Assembly (NCBI RefSeq): GCF_000526935.1
Contig: NZ_JAHA01000003.1
Span: forward strand, 310,001 to 374,000
Origin: Butyrivibrio sp. FCS014
Lineage (GTDB): Bacteria > Bacillota > Clostridia > Lachnospirales > Lachnospiraceae
Direction of reading: 5' to 3'
DNA: 64,000 nt
Shown here: positions 46,043 through 54,963 of the stretch, one piece after another
Numbering within the stretch: position 1 is the stretch's first letter
How the letters are laid out: each line of letters starts with the position of its first letter
Position numbers and translations under genes: made by a program
The notes under the pieces: model-generated
The model's input: the letters and a program-made list of their open reading frames with translations, nothing else
What the model was told of the DNA's origin: nothing
Database searches by the model: none

Positions 46043-46083
46043 GCCGGGGACTCCCCTTCCACATGACAGTGGAAGAGGCATAA
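46001..46083 (+). repeat. Tandem diverged duplicate of the clpS 3' end
   Basis: 46001-46042 (end of clpS) and 46042-46083 are 42-base direct repeats sharing one base. They differ at seven positions, all transitions. The first encodes SQGFPFRMTVEEA-stop, the second would encode SRGLPFHMTVEEA-stop, in a different frame from clpS and without a start. It looks like a relic of recombination with another clpS allele. Confidence 0.8.
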
Positions 46084-46132
46084 GAAAGAGCCAAGCCCCA
46101 AGTGCCACAAAGACTATCCGGGAGACCATAAC

Positions 46133-48388
46133 ATGAAGCTTTCAGAGAATACCGCGCAGATTCTGCAGGAAACTGTGGAATATGCCCGTGAGAACAATTA
46201 TGAATACGTTACGCCAGAGATGCTGCTTCTTTTCATAATGCAGGATGAGACCTTTGCGGAGGCTTTCTATTACTGCGGCGGAGACGGCACCATTCTGGCT
46301 TCGCAGCTGAACGCCTATATCTCTGACTATATCGAGAAGACTCAGGGAAAAGAGCCGGAGCTTTCAGCGGGGCTTAATTTCGTGCTGGCCTTTGCCGGGC
46401 AAAGCGCCTACAGCAGCGGCAACGAGGAGATAAATGTAAGGCATCTTGTTCATGCCATCTGGAATCTGGATGAGAGCTATGCCAAGTACTATCTGGAACA
46501 GCAGCTTTCTGAGGCGGATCTTTTACAGGAGATGGCCAATATAGAAGATGCCGCAGGCGAGGAGGACGGATACGAAATGCCCTTTGGCAATGAGGAAATG
46601 TCTGATGGTGAGGGCGGACATCCCTCAGGTCACAGAAATCAGGAAGACAACTGGAAGCTTTACGCTCCATGCCTCAATGATACGCTTAAAGATGTAAATC
46701 CTCTGATAGGAAGGCAGGCAGAGTTGGAGCGGACAATTCAGATCCTCTGCAGGAAGGACAAGAACAATCCCCTTCATATTGGAGAACCCGGTGTTGGCAA
46801 AACTGCCATTACCTACGGCCTTGTTGAGCTTCTTAAGAAGGATGAGGTTCCGGACGCCATTAAGGGAGCTAAGGTATTTGCCCTTGACCTTGGCGGTATG
46901 CTGGCTGGAACCCAGTACAGAGGCGACTTTGAAAAGAGATTTAAGAAGGTGCTTTCCGAGATCGGTAAAGAGGAAAGGCCCATCATTTATATCGACGAGA
47001 TCCACAATTTATCAGGAGCAGGAGCGGTTGGAGAAGGCTCTTTTGACGCATCAAATATGTTAAAGCCTTATCTGTCTGACGGGCATATCAGGTTCATAGG
47101 CGCCACCACCTTCGAGGAGTACAAAAAATACTTCGAGAAAAACAAGAGCCTCATAAGGCGCTTCCAGAATGTTGAGATCAAGGAGCCCACTGAGGAGGAG
47201 AGCGTGAAGATCCTCGAGGGGCTTAGGGAGAAGTACGAGACCTACCACGGCGTCAAGTATGATAAGGGCGTTCTTGAATACGCTGTTAAGATGAGCAGCA
47301 AGTATATCAACGAGAGATTCCTTCCCGACAAGGCTATCGATATCATCGATGAAGCCGGATCCTACAGGAAGCTCCATATGCTAAAGGGCAAGACCCAGAC
47401 CGTTGACAAGGACGTTATTAACGAGATCCTCACCAAGATCTGTCGTGTGCCCATCGAGACTGTTGAAACCGATGATATGGCGGGACTGGCTACTTTGGAG
47501 GAACGTCTTAAGAAGCTTATCTTCGGACAGGACGAGGCGGTAAGCCAGGTGGTTAACGCCGTGAAATTCTCAAAGGCCGGACTTATCGAGGATGGCAAGC
47601 CTTTAGCGAGCCTTCTTTTCGTCGGCCCCACAGGTGTCGGCAAGACCGAGATAGCACGGTGCCTGGCAAAAGAGCTGGGATCGAAGCTCATACGTTTTGA
47701 TATGAGTGAGTACGGAGAAAAGCACGCAGTGGCCAAGCTCATCGGCTCTCCCGCCGGATACGTGGGATATGAGGAAGGCGGCATACTGACTGAGGCCATA
47801 AGAAAGAGCCCGTCCTCTGTGCTTCTTCTTGATGAGATTGAAAAAGCCCATCCGGACATTTTTAACGTGCTATTGCAGGTGATGGATTATGCGACGCTGA
47901 CCGATAACCAGGGCAGAAAGGCGGATTTCAGGAACGTGATCGTTATCATGACTTCCAACGCCGGTGCCAATAAGCTGGGAAAGAGCGGCATAGGTTTTGT
48001 AAGCGAGAAGCAGGACAACGGAGCTCTTATGGATGCTGTAAAGCAGACCTTCCAGCCTGAGTTCAGGAACCGTCTTACCAAGATTGTTGCCTTTAACAGC
48101 ATGGATGAGGAAGTGGCAAGACTTGTAGTTGACAAGAAGCTTTCCGAGATGGCACTGCAGCTTAAGGCCAGGAACATTACCGTTAAGGCAGATAAGAAGG
48201 CAAAAGAGCTGGTGAAGGTAAGAGGTATCAGTCAGGAATTCGGTGCCCGAGAAGTGGACCGTGTCATCAGAAATGATATTAAGCCTTTGTTTGTGGATGA
48301 TATTCTCTTTGGCAGTCTTAAGAATGGCGGCAATATCACCATTACCGTCAGAGACGGTGAGTTCTCCATAACCACTGCCGGCAGATAA
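46133..48388 (+). CDS. clpA: ATP-dependent Clp protease ATPase subunit ClpA
   Basis: 751 residues. The Clp N domain (1-145) binds ClpS. D1 has Walker A 'GEPGVGKT' (217-224), D2 has 'GPTGVGKT' (498-505). No ClpB/ClpC-type middle coiled coil separates them, so this is ClpA rather than ClpC. An 'IGF' loop at 620-622 is present for docking on ClpP. It unfolds N-degron and SsrA-tagged proteins for ClpP; clpP is not in the window. The start codon is 90 bases after clpS, with GGGAG upstream. Confidence 0.95.
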   Translation: MKLSENTAQILQETVEYARENNYEYVTPEMLLLFIMQDETFAEAFYYCGGDGTILASQLNAYISDYIEKTQGKEPELSAGLNFVLAFAGQSAYSSGNEEINVRHLVHAIWNLDESYAKYYLEQQLSEADLLQEMANIEDAAGEEDGYEMPFGNEEMSDGEGGHPSGHRNQEDNWKLYAPCLNDTLKDVNPLIGRQAELERTIQILCRKDKNNPLHIGEPGVGKTAITYGLVELLKKDEVPDAIKGAKVFALDLGGMLAGTQYRGDFEKRFKKVLSEIGKEERPIIYIDEIHNLSGAGAVGEGSFDASNMLKPYLSDGHIRFIGATTFEEYKKYFEKNKSLIRRFQNVEIKEPTEEESVKILEGLREKYETYHGVKYDKGVLEYAVKMSSKYINERFLPDKAIDIIDEAGSYRKLHMLKGKTQTVDKDVINEILTKICRVPIETVETDDMAGLATLEERLKKLIFGQDEAVSQVVNAVKFSKAGLIEDGKPLASLLFVGPTGVGKTEIARCLAKELGSKLIRFDMSEYGEKHAVAKLIGSPAGYVGYEEGGILTEAIRKSPSSVLLLDEIEKAHPDIFNVLLQVMDYATLTDNQGRKADFRNVIVIMTSNAGANKLGKSGIGFVSEKQDNGALMDAVKQTFQPEFRNRLTKIVAFNSMDEEVARLVVDKKLSEMALQLKARNITVKADKKAKELVKVRGISQEFGAREVDRVIRNDIKPLFVDDILFGSLKNGGNITITVRDGEFSITTAGR

Positions 48389-48403
48389 AAGAGGTTTTTC
48401 CTT

Positions 48404-49063
48404 ATGCCTGTTTATAAACTGGATGAAAACGAAATATTTTTTCCCAAACCTTCTCTTGCGGAGGAGGACGGACTTCTTGCGGTGGGCGGGGATCTAAGCC
48501 TTGAGAGGCTGGTGTTTGCCTACAGCAACGGGATTTTTCCCTGGTACAACAAAGGTCAGCCCATCATGTGGTGGTGCCCCAGAGAGAGGTTTATAATAAG
48601 ACCGGACAGGATCCACATTTCTCATTCCATGAAAAAGTTTATTAAAAAGCATGAGATCGGCTTTGAGATAAACAGGGACTTCGCGGATACAATGCACAGA
48701 TGCAGGATCAAAAGGGAATTTAACGAGGGAACCTGGATCACGGACGAAATGGAAAAGGCCTATTGTAACCTTTGCGACAATAATCTGGCTCTTTCCCTGG
48801 ACGCATTTATTGACGGCAAGCTGGCCGGCGGGCTGTACGGAGTAAGTCTTGGAAGGTGCTTCTTTGGAGAGAGCATGTATTCGGAAATGGAGAATGGCTC
48901 CAAGCTGGCGCTGATATTTCTTGCAAAAGTCCTTGAGGAGAACGGCTATGTCTTTATCGACTGCCAGTTTCACACCGATCATCTGGAGAGCATGGGCGGC
49001 GAATATATAACCTATGAGGAGTATAAAAGTCTCATTGATATTGGGCTTGATACAAACAAATAA
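48404..49063 (+). CDS. aat: Leucyl/phenylalanyl-tRNA-protein transferase
   Basis: 219 residues, usual length. Signatures: 'GLLAVGGDLSLERLVFAYSNGIFPW', seen here from residue 23 on (cited in part), 'PIMWWCPRERFII', 'LAGGLYGVSLG' and 'FFGESMYS', 'FIDCQFHTDHLESMGG'. It adds Leu or Phe to proteins with N-terminal Lys or Arg, creating the signals that ClpS reads. Fifteen bases after clpA, so substrate tagging, recognition and unfolding are in one operon. Confidence 0.97.
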   Translation: MPVYKLDENEIFFPKPSLAEEDGLLAVGGDLSLERLVFAYSNGIFPWYNKGQPIMWWCPRERFIIRPDRIHISHSMKKFIKKHEIGFEINRDFADTMHRCRIKREFNEGTWITDEMEKAYCNLCDNNLALSLDAFIDGKLAGGLYGVSLGRCFFGESMYSEMENGSKLALIFLAKVLEENGYVFIDCQFHTDHLESMGGEYITYEEYKSLIDIGLDTNK

Positions 49064-49084
49064 TTATTTCGGGGGAGCGTAAAA

Positions 49085-49897
49085 ATGGCATACTTACAGG
49101 TAAGCTACTTATCGAAAGCGTTGTACAGAGAGGTTCCGCTTAATGTGATACTTCCTGCGGACAAGCTGGATTTTGAGACGCTTAAGTACTCCATGAAGGA
49201 GGGACAGAAGTTTAAGACACTGTATCTTTTACACGGGCTTCTTGGAAATTACACCGACTGGGTGAACTTTACCAGGATCCAGAGATGGGCAGAGGAGAAG
49301 AACCTTGCTGTGATCATGCCTTCCGGGGACAACGCATTCTACGTTGACGGCGCAAGGGGCGGAAGTGACTACGGAATCTTCACGGGAGAGGAGCTTGTGG
49401 AAGTTACAAGAAAAATGTTCCCTCTTTCTGACAAAAGAGAGGATACCTTCATTGCAGGCCTTTCCATGGGCGGATTCGGAGCCATAAGGAACGGCATTAA
49501 GTACAGCAATACCTTCAGTCATGTGGCCGGACTTTCTTCGGCTATACATATTTTTGATGAGAATATTGCCCATCTTGAGGCGGAGCATCACATTTTCGGA
49601 AACTTTGAAGAAAGTGCAAAGACTGATATGAACCCGAGGGTATGCATGGAGAACCTGATAAGTGAAGGAAGACCCATGCCAAAGTTCTATATGTCCTGCG
49701 GAACAGTGGATGATCTTTACGATGCCAACGTAAGATTCAGGGATTACCTTAAAGAGAAGGGCGCTGATGTTGTCTGGTTTGAAGAAGAAGCCGGACACGA
49801 GTGGGAATTCTGGGACAGAGAGATCAAGAAGGTTCTGGATTGGCTTCCCCTTGAGGAAAAGAGCATGGGCGTCAGCAGCGGCAATGTTAAGAAATGA
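49085..49897 (+). CDS. Alpha/beta-hydrolase esterase (FrmB/tributyrin esterase-like)
   Basis: 270 residues, esterase D-like alpha/beta fold. Nucleophile Ser127 lies in 'GLSMGGFGA'; Asp in 'GTVDDLYDAN' and His in 'EAGHEWEFWD' complete the triad. Family members cleave short acyl esters, including acetyl groups on sugars. No signal peptide, so it acts inside the cell. GGGGGAG before the ATG; its stop overlaps the next gene by 4 bases. Confidence 0.88.
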   Translation: MAYLQVSYLSKALYREVPLNVILPADKLDFETLKYSMKEGQKFKTLYLLHGLLGNYTDWVNFTRIQRWAEEKNLAVIMPSGDNAFYVDGARGGSDYGIFTGEELVEVTRKMFPLSDKREDTFIAGLSMGGFGAIRNGIKYSNTFSHVAGLSSAIHIFDENIAHLEAEHHIFGNFEESAKTDMNPRVCMENLISEGRPMPKFYMSCGTVDDLYDANVRFRDYLKEKGADVVWFEEEAGHEWEFWDREIKKVLDWLPLEEKSMGVSSGNVKK

Positions 49898-50568
49898 CGG
49901 ATAATGTAATGACTAAAGACGACATACGAAAACAGATTCTGGCAAAAAGAGACAGCTATACTGAGGCAGAAACAGAAGAAAAAAGCAGGAAGATATTTGA
50001 AATCCTCACAGGCATAAGGGAGTACCAAAACGCAACAGATGTACTGATCTATGCGTCAACAAGGTCCGAGGTGGCTACAGACGATATAATCCTTGACTGC
50101 CTGTCGGAAGGGAAAAGAGTCTTTTGCCCGAAGGTTACGGACAGGAAGGCCTCTGAAATGAAGTTTGTCCGGATCTATTCACCGGAGGACCTTAAGGAAG
50201 GGTACTTTGGGATAAGAGAACCGGAGATAGGACCTGACAGCGAAATCTATGGTGAGGCCTGTCCAAAATCTGCAGGAAAGCTGCATGCGGCGTCAGTAGA
50301 CGCTGACCGGGAAGCCGATGTTTCTTTTCCCCTGATGATCATGCCCGGAGTTGCCTTTGACAGAAAGATGGGCCGCATAGGCTACGGCGGCGGATTTTAC
50401 GACAGATATCTTGCAAAGAATAAGGAGATTCCGACTATTGCGCTGTGCTTTGATTGTCAGATTTATGAAGGCAGGCTTCCGTTGGAGCCGGAAGATTTAA
50501 GACCCGACAGTATCATAACCTGCAACGAGATTATCGGTGCCGGGGAAGATGAGTCTCAGATAGATTAA
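49894..50568 (+). CDS. 5-formyltetrahydrofolate cyclo-ligase
   Basis: 224 residues. Typical motifs are the N-terminal 'RKQILAKRDSYT', 'VFCPKV', 'MPGVAFDRKMGRIGYGGGFYD' (residue about 150 on) and the closing strand. It turns 5-formyl-THF to 5,10-methenyl-THF with ATP. An insertion of about 25 residues near 120-140 ('ACPKSAGKLHAASVDADRE') makes it longer than the usual about 190. The ATG overlaps the esterase stop (ATGA). Confidence 0.92.
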   Translation: MTDNVMTKDDIRKQILAKRDSYTEAETEEKSRKIFEILTGIREYQNATDVLIYASTRSEVATDDIILDCLSEGKRVFCPKVTDRKASEMKFVRIYSPEDLKEGYFGIREPEIGPDSEIYGEACPKSAGKLHAASVDADREADVSFPLMIMPGVAFDRKMGRIGYGGGFYDRYLAKNKEIPTIALCFDCQIYEGRLPLEPEDLRPDSIITCNEIIGAGEDESQID

Positions 50569-50581
50569 CAGGGAGTTTGAA

Positions 50582-51523
50582 TTGGGAAGAAAAAGACGGG
50601 ATACAATAGAATTCAGATTTTATGAGATACCTCAGGGGCAGAGCTGTCTGGCCCTTCTTGGCGAGCGATGGATCATGGTTTACGGCCGGGATGACAAGTA
50701 TCTTCATTTCCATAATCTCTTTGAGGTTGGTTATTGCAGAAACGGAGGCGGTGATCTGATTCTGGATGAGAAGACCGTTAAGTACAGAGGCGGTATGCTT
50801 TCTGTAATACCTGCCAATTTTCCGCATACAACCTACAGCACGGATACTAATTTCTGGGAGTATATCTTCTTTGATGCGGACGCGGTTGTGAGGCAGCTTT
50901 TTCCTGACAATCCCACGCAGCAAAGAGAAGCTGTCAATATAATCAACAAAAGAGCGGACATATTTGATCAGGCCCAGCATCCTGAGATGGCGGAACTCAT
51001 AAAGCGGATAATGGAGGAGATGAGGGACAAGAATCCCTATTATGTTGAGACCACCAAGAATCTGCTAAAGGCTTTTGTACTGATGCTTATCAGGTTCCAG
51101 GAGTCAAAGGACGACGAAAACGAAAACAGGGAAGAACGCGGGGATAAGGCTATCCTGATGAACATCAGGCCTGCGCTGGAATATATAGACAGCCATTTTG
51201 CCGAGCCCATTAAGGCATCAGAGCTTGCCGAGTGCTGCAATATGAGTGAGACCAATTTCAGGAGGGTTTTCCAGGAAGGTGTAAACATGACACCTATGGA
51301 CTATGTGAACCTGGTGAGGGTTCAGATGGCCAGTGAGATCCTGAGTAAGACAGACCACTCAATGGAAGTAGTTGCGGCGGAATGCGGCTTTACCACGTTT
51401 TCTACCTTTAACCGAAATTTCAGAAAGTACCTTAATACCAGTCCCTATCAGTTCAAAAAGAACAAGCAGAACTATGTAAACAAATTATTGGACTACAGGA
51501 TAAATGCACTTAAAGGATGGTGA
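50582..51523 (+). CDS. AraC family transcriptional regulator
   Basis: 313 residues, apparently starting at TTG with GGGAG upstream. The N-terminal cupin-like sensing domain (about 25-110, 'HFHNLFEVGYCRNGGGDLIL', position about 40-59) is followed by two helix-turn-helix units (about 200-300, 'IKASELAECCNMSETNFRRVFQ' region and 'VAAECGFTTFSTFNRNFRKY'). It lies just before the sugar ABC operon at 51717 on the same strand and is the likely activator of that operon in response to a galactoside. It also ends the clpS-led gene string, 13 bases after the cyclo-ligase. Confidence 0.9.
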   Translation: MGRKRRDTIEFRFYEIPQGQSCLALLGERWIMVYGRDDKYLHFHNLFEVGYCRNGGGDLILDEKTVKYRGGMLSVIPANFPHTTYSTDTNFWEYIFFDADAVVRQLFPDNPTQQREAVNIINKRADIFDQAQHPEMAELIKRIMEEMRDKNPYYVETTKNLLKAFVLMLIRFQESKDDENENREERGDKAILMNIRPALEYIDSHFAEPIKASELAECCNMSETNFRRVFQEGVNMTPMDYVNLVRVQMASEILSKTDHSMEVVAAECGFTTFSTFNRNFRKYLNTSPYQFKKNKQNYVNKLLDYRINALKGW

Positions 51524-51589
51524 ATACTAATTGACGAATTCGTAAATTTCTTAAACGTTTTCGTTCACATTTTAGACATATTTGGTTGA

Positions 51590-51629
51590 AAATGCTCATT
51601 TTAGGATAAAAAATGAGCATTTTTTTATT
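51590..51629 (+). terminator. Terminator after the AraC regulator gene
   Basis: 13-bp stem AAATGCTCATTTT / AAAATGAGCATTT, 7-base loop, long T-run. Confidence 0.9.
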
Positions 51630-51636
51630 TTTGCTT

Positions 51637-51645
51637 TGTTATAAT
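51637..51645 (+). promoter_or_regulatory. Extended -10 promoter of the galactoside ABC operon
   Basis: TGTTATAAT, a perfect -10 with TGn extension; the -35 position lies in the preceding terminator, as expected for an activator-dependent promoter. 71 bases of leader precede the binding-protein ATG. The inverted repeat ACGAATTCGT (51534-51543) upstream is a candidate operator. Confidence 0.6.
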
Positions 51646-51716
51646 GTACATATAACCGAGGCGGAAATAAATAATTTCCGTCAAAATGTCTAAGTTTTTA
51701 GGGAGGGTAAAAACTA

Positions 51717-53102
51717 ATGAAAAGAAAATTATTATCAATGGTTCTTGCTTCAGCAATGACAGCTACAATGCTTGCCGGATGCGGAAGCGCAGCAGAGACA
51801 ACAGCACCTGCAGCTACAGAGTCAGCTGATGCTACACAGGCAGAAGCACCTGCAGCAACTGAGGCAGAGGCACCTGCAACAGCAGACGTTGCTTCAGAGG
51901 GTGAGCATGAGCTTTCAGTTTATGCATGGGATAAGAACTTCAACATCCCTGCACTTGAGGCTGCTGAGAAGGCTTACCAGACTGTAGATCCTGATTTCAA
52001 GCTGAACATCGTTGAGCAGTCTGCTTCATCTGACGTTGAGAATGCAATCACACTTGCAGCTTCTTCAGGAGATTACTCACAGCTTCCTGATATCGTTCTT
52101 TTCCAGGATCACTACATTCAGAACTATGTTCTCAACTATCCCGATGCATGGGTTGACCTTGAGGATGCAGGAATCGACTGGAGCGATTTCGGTGCTGAGA
52201 AGCTTTCATATTCAACAGTTAACGGCAAGCACTACGGTGCACCCGTTGATAACGGAACAGCAATCTTTGCATATCGTACAGATATCCTTGAAGAGTGCGG
52301 ATACACACTTGATGATGTAACAGGTATCACATGGGATCGTTGGCTTGAGATCGGCCGTGATGTAAAGGCTAAGACAGGCAAGTACCTTGTTTCCATGGAC
52401 CACAACGGAGATGACCTTCCTTACATGATGATGCAGGCTGAAGGCAAGTCACAGTGGAAGGACGGAGCTCCTAACTTCGTTAACAACGAAGAGCTTAAGG
52501 CCATCCTCAATGTTATCATCACAGGCGCTAAGGACGGCGTTATCTACCTTTGCAACGACTGGTCAGAGTACACAGATACATCAATCATCGGCGACCAGGT
52601 TGCAGGCGTATTCAACGGTAACTGGATCATTCCTACAATGAAGCAGGTTGCTGAAAACAGCGGTAAGTGGGCAATCACATCAGCTCCTACACTTACAGGT
52701 AAAGAAGGCTATGCTGCAAACGGCGGTTCTTCACTCTATGTAACAAGCAACTGCTCAAAGCCTGAGCTTGCTAAGGCATTCCTTGCTTACACCTTCGGCG
52801 GCGGAGAAGGCGCTATGAGCACATACGATGATTCACTTCGTAACGGTGGTGTTATCGGAACATGTATCTCAGCTTCCAAGTCTGATGTTTACCAGGAAGG
52901 CGTTGACTTCTTCAATGGCCAGTCAGTATATGCTGACATCGTAGCTATGGGTGCAAACGTTCCTGTTGTAGAGCAGAACGATTTCCACTACACAGCACGT
53001 ACACAGATCGGCGCAGCTATCACAAACGTAATCAACGGATCAGACCTTGATACAGAGCTTCAGAACGCAGAAGATCAGGTTAAGTTCGAGATGGGACTGT
53101 AA
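51717..53102 (+). CDS. Sugar ABC transporter substrate-binding lipoprotein
   Basis: 461 residues. Lipoprotein signal 'LAGC' with Cys22 as the lipidated residue. A low-complexity Ala/Thr/Pro/Glu linker (23-62) follows, then the class-I solute-binding fold of the family 1 type (UgpB/MalE-like): 'LSVYAWDKNF', 'YGAPVDNGTAIFAYRTDIL', 'AGVFNGNWIIPTMK'. It captures an oligosaccharide at the cell surface. The next genes encode two permeases and a beta-galactosidase, so a beta-galactoside is the likely ligand. No ATPase gene is present; a shared MsmK-type ATPase elsewhere is expected. Strong codon bias suggests high expression. Confidence 0.92.
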   Translation: MKRKLLSMVLASAMTATMLAGCGSAAETTAPAATESADATQAEAPAATEAEAPATADVASEGEHELSVYAWDKNFNIPALEAAEKAYQTVDPDFKLNIVEQSASSDVENAITLAASSGDYSQLPDIVLFQDHYIQNYVLNYPDAWVDLEDAGIDWSDFGAEKLSYSTVNGKHYGAPVDNGTAIFAYRTDILEECGYTLDDVTGITWDRWLEIGRDVKAKTGKYLVSMDHNGDDLPYMMMQAEGKSQWKDGAPNFVNNEELKAILNVIITGAKDGVIYLCNDWSEYTDTSIIGDQVAGVFNGNWIIPTMKQVAENSGKWAITSAPTLTGKEGYAANGGSSLYVTSNCSKPELAKAFLAYTFGGGEGAMSTYDDSLRNGGVIGTCISASKSDVYQEGVDFFNGQSVYADIVAMGANVPVVEQNDFHYTARTQIGAAITNVINGSDLDTELQNAEDQVKFEMGL

Positions 53103-53128
53103 TCACTTGGTGAGGTCTTAGTATTCCA

Positions 53129-53160
53129 ATGGGGAACCGGAGTTCCGGTTCCCCATATTT
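53129..53160 (+). terminator. Intra-operon hairpin between binding-protein and permease genes
   Basis: ATGGGGAACCGGA / TCCGGTTCCCCAT with a 2-base gap, followed by ATTTTAAA. Such partial terminators lower permease levels relative to the binding protein and protect the upstream message. Confidence 0.75.
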
Positions 53161-53213
53161 TAAAGAAACAACAAAGTGTTAAGGTATAAAAGAGATTTTA
53201 AAGGGGTACAACT

Positions 53214-54113
53214 ATGGAAAAGAAAAAAACTATGGGGCTTTTAGCCAAGCAGAAGGCTGCCGGCTGGCTCTTCCTGGTTCTTGCATCAGCAATGATCATA
53301 GTTATGAGCTTTTATCCTATGGTAAGGGCTCTTATAACTTCATTTAAGACCGGTTCATCAGCCAACATGGTTTGGGCGGATCCAATTAACTACAACTATA
53401 AGCGCATGTTCCAGGACAAAATGTTTATGAAATCGGTGGGCAACACCTTCCTGTATCTTATAATCCAGGTTCCCATCATGCTGATCCTGGCAATTCTTCT
53501 TGCTCAGCTTCTTAACAATAAGGATCTTAAATTCCGCGGACTTTTCCGTACGATGATCTTTCTTCCCTGCGCTGTATCACTTGTTTCCTATGCGCTTATC
53601 TTCAAGAGCTTATTTGCAACTCAGGGACTTATCAATTCAATCCTAATGAAAGCACACATAATTTCAGACAATATCAACTGGCTCGGAACCACATCCACAG
53701 CGAGAATAGTTATCATCATCGCCCTTATCTGGAGATGGACGGGATATAACATGGTCTTTTATCTCGCAGGATTACAGAACATAGAATACTCTGTATATGA
53801 GGCAGCCAAGATTGATGGTGCCAACGGCTGGAAGACCTTCTGGTATGTTACAGTACCGCTTCTTCGTCCCGTTATCATCATGACCTTCATCATGTCCATC
53901 AACGGAACACTGCAGCTGTTTGATGAGTCCGTGAACCTGACAAACGGCGGACCTGCAAACACCACCATCACAATGTCTCATTACATTTACAATAACTCCT
54001 TTGGTCAGGGTGTCGCTAACTTCGGTTATGCATCAGCTATGTCATTCTTCGTATTTATTCTTGTTGCCATACTGGCAGCCATCAATCTGAAAGTAGGTGA
54101 TACACGTGACTAA
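53214..54113 (+). CDS. Sugar ABC transporter permease (MalF type)
   Basis: 299 residues with six membrane helices and the ATPase-docking EAA loop 'EAAKIDGANGWKTFWYVTVP' at about 196-215. It is one half of the importer pore working with the lipoprotein upstream. The second permease overlaps its end. Confidence 0.93.
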   Translation: MEKKKTMGLLAKQKAAGWLFLVLASAMIIVMSFYPMVRALITSFKTGSSANMVWADPINYNYKRMFQDKMFMKSVGNTFLYLIIQVPIMLILAILLAQLLNNKDLKFRGLFRTMIFLPCAVSLVSYALIFKSLFATQGLINSILMKAHIISDNINWLGTTSTARIVIIIALIWRWTGYNMVFYLAGLQNIEYSVYEAAKIDGANGWKTFWYVTVPLLRPVIIMTFIMSINGTLQLFDESVNLTNGGPANTTITMSHYIYNNSFGQGVANFGYASAMSFFVFILVAILAAINLKVGDTRD

Positions 54114-54945
54114 GAATAAAAAAATCAAAAATTCAAGCGCTATTCAGAAAAGACTCATACCTACATACATTTTTTTGACCATAGCATCTATTTTCTCCGT
54201 GTTCCCTCTGTACTGGATGGTAACAGCGGCAACCAATGCTACGGTAGATGTATCAAGGGGTAAGATCTGGTTTGGCACACATATGATCGAGAACTTCAAC
54301 AATCTCGTTGCCAACACCAATCTGTGGAAATCCTTTGGAAACTCATGCCTGTATTCAACGGCGCAGACACTTCTTTGTATCTTTGTCTGCTCACTGGCAG
54401 GCTATGGCTTTGAGCTTTATCACGACAAGGGAAAAGACATATTGTTTGCGATACTTCTTATGGCTATGATGATCCCGGGTGTGGCTACCATGATACCTCT
54501 TTTCACCATGATGAGTAAGTTCCATTTCCTCAACACGGTATGGGGCTTCGTACTTCCCGGTATCTCTACACCGTTTATGATCATGATGTTCAGACAGAAT
54601 TCCAGAAACTTCCCGCCGGATATCATGGAGGCGGCAAGAATTGACGGACTTTCCGAGCTGATGATCTTTTTCCGCATGTACATGCCTGTTATGAAGTCTA
54701 CTTATGCAGCAGCTGCAGTTATTATTTTCATGAACTCCTGGAACGCCTACATGTGGCCCAGAGTCGTAATGACCGATAACAGAGCACAGACAATGCCTAT
54801 GCTTATTGCCAACCTTGCAGGTGGATACACTATTGACTACGGTATGCTGATGATGGGCGTTTTATTCTGCTCACTGCCTACCATGTTTGTATTCTTCGTA
54901 CTTCAGAAGCAGTTTGCCGAAGGTATTACAGGATCTGTTAAATAA
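54106..54945 (+). CDS. Sugar ABC transporter permease (MalG type)
   Basis: 279 residues from the GTG at 54106, eight bases after AGGTG; it overlaps the first permease by 8 bases. An in-frame GTG at 54097 is the alternative. Six membrane helices and the EAA loop 'EAARIDGLSELMIFFRMYMP'. It forms the second half of the importer pore. The ATPase subunit is not in this operon. Confidence 0.92.
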   Translation: MTKNKKIKNSSAIQKRLIPTYIFLTIASIFSVFPLYWMVTAATNATVDVSRGKIWFGTHMIENFNNLVANTNLWKSFGNSCLYSTAQTLLCIFVCSLAGYGFELYHDKGKDILFAILLMAMMIPGVATMIPLFTMMSKFHFLNTVWGFVLPGISTPFMIMMFRQNSRNFPPDIMEAARIDGLSELMIFFRMYMPVMKSTYAAAAVIIFMNSWNAYMWPRVVMTDNRAQTMPMLIANLAGGYTIDYGMLMMGVLFCSLPTMFVFFVLQKQFAEGITGSVK

Positions 54946-54963
54946 TGATCGTGGGAGAGGGTT

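Noticed and set aside
46043..46083. Second functional clpS
   Set aside because: Only the last 13 codons are present, with no start codon and in a different frame from clpS.
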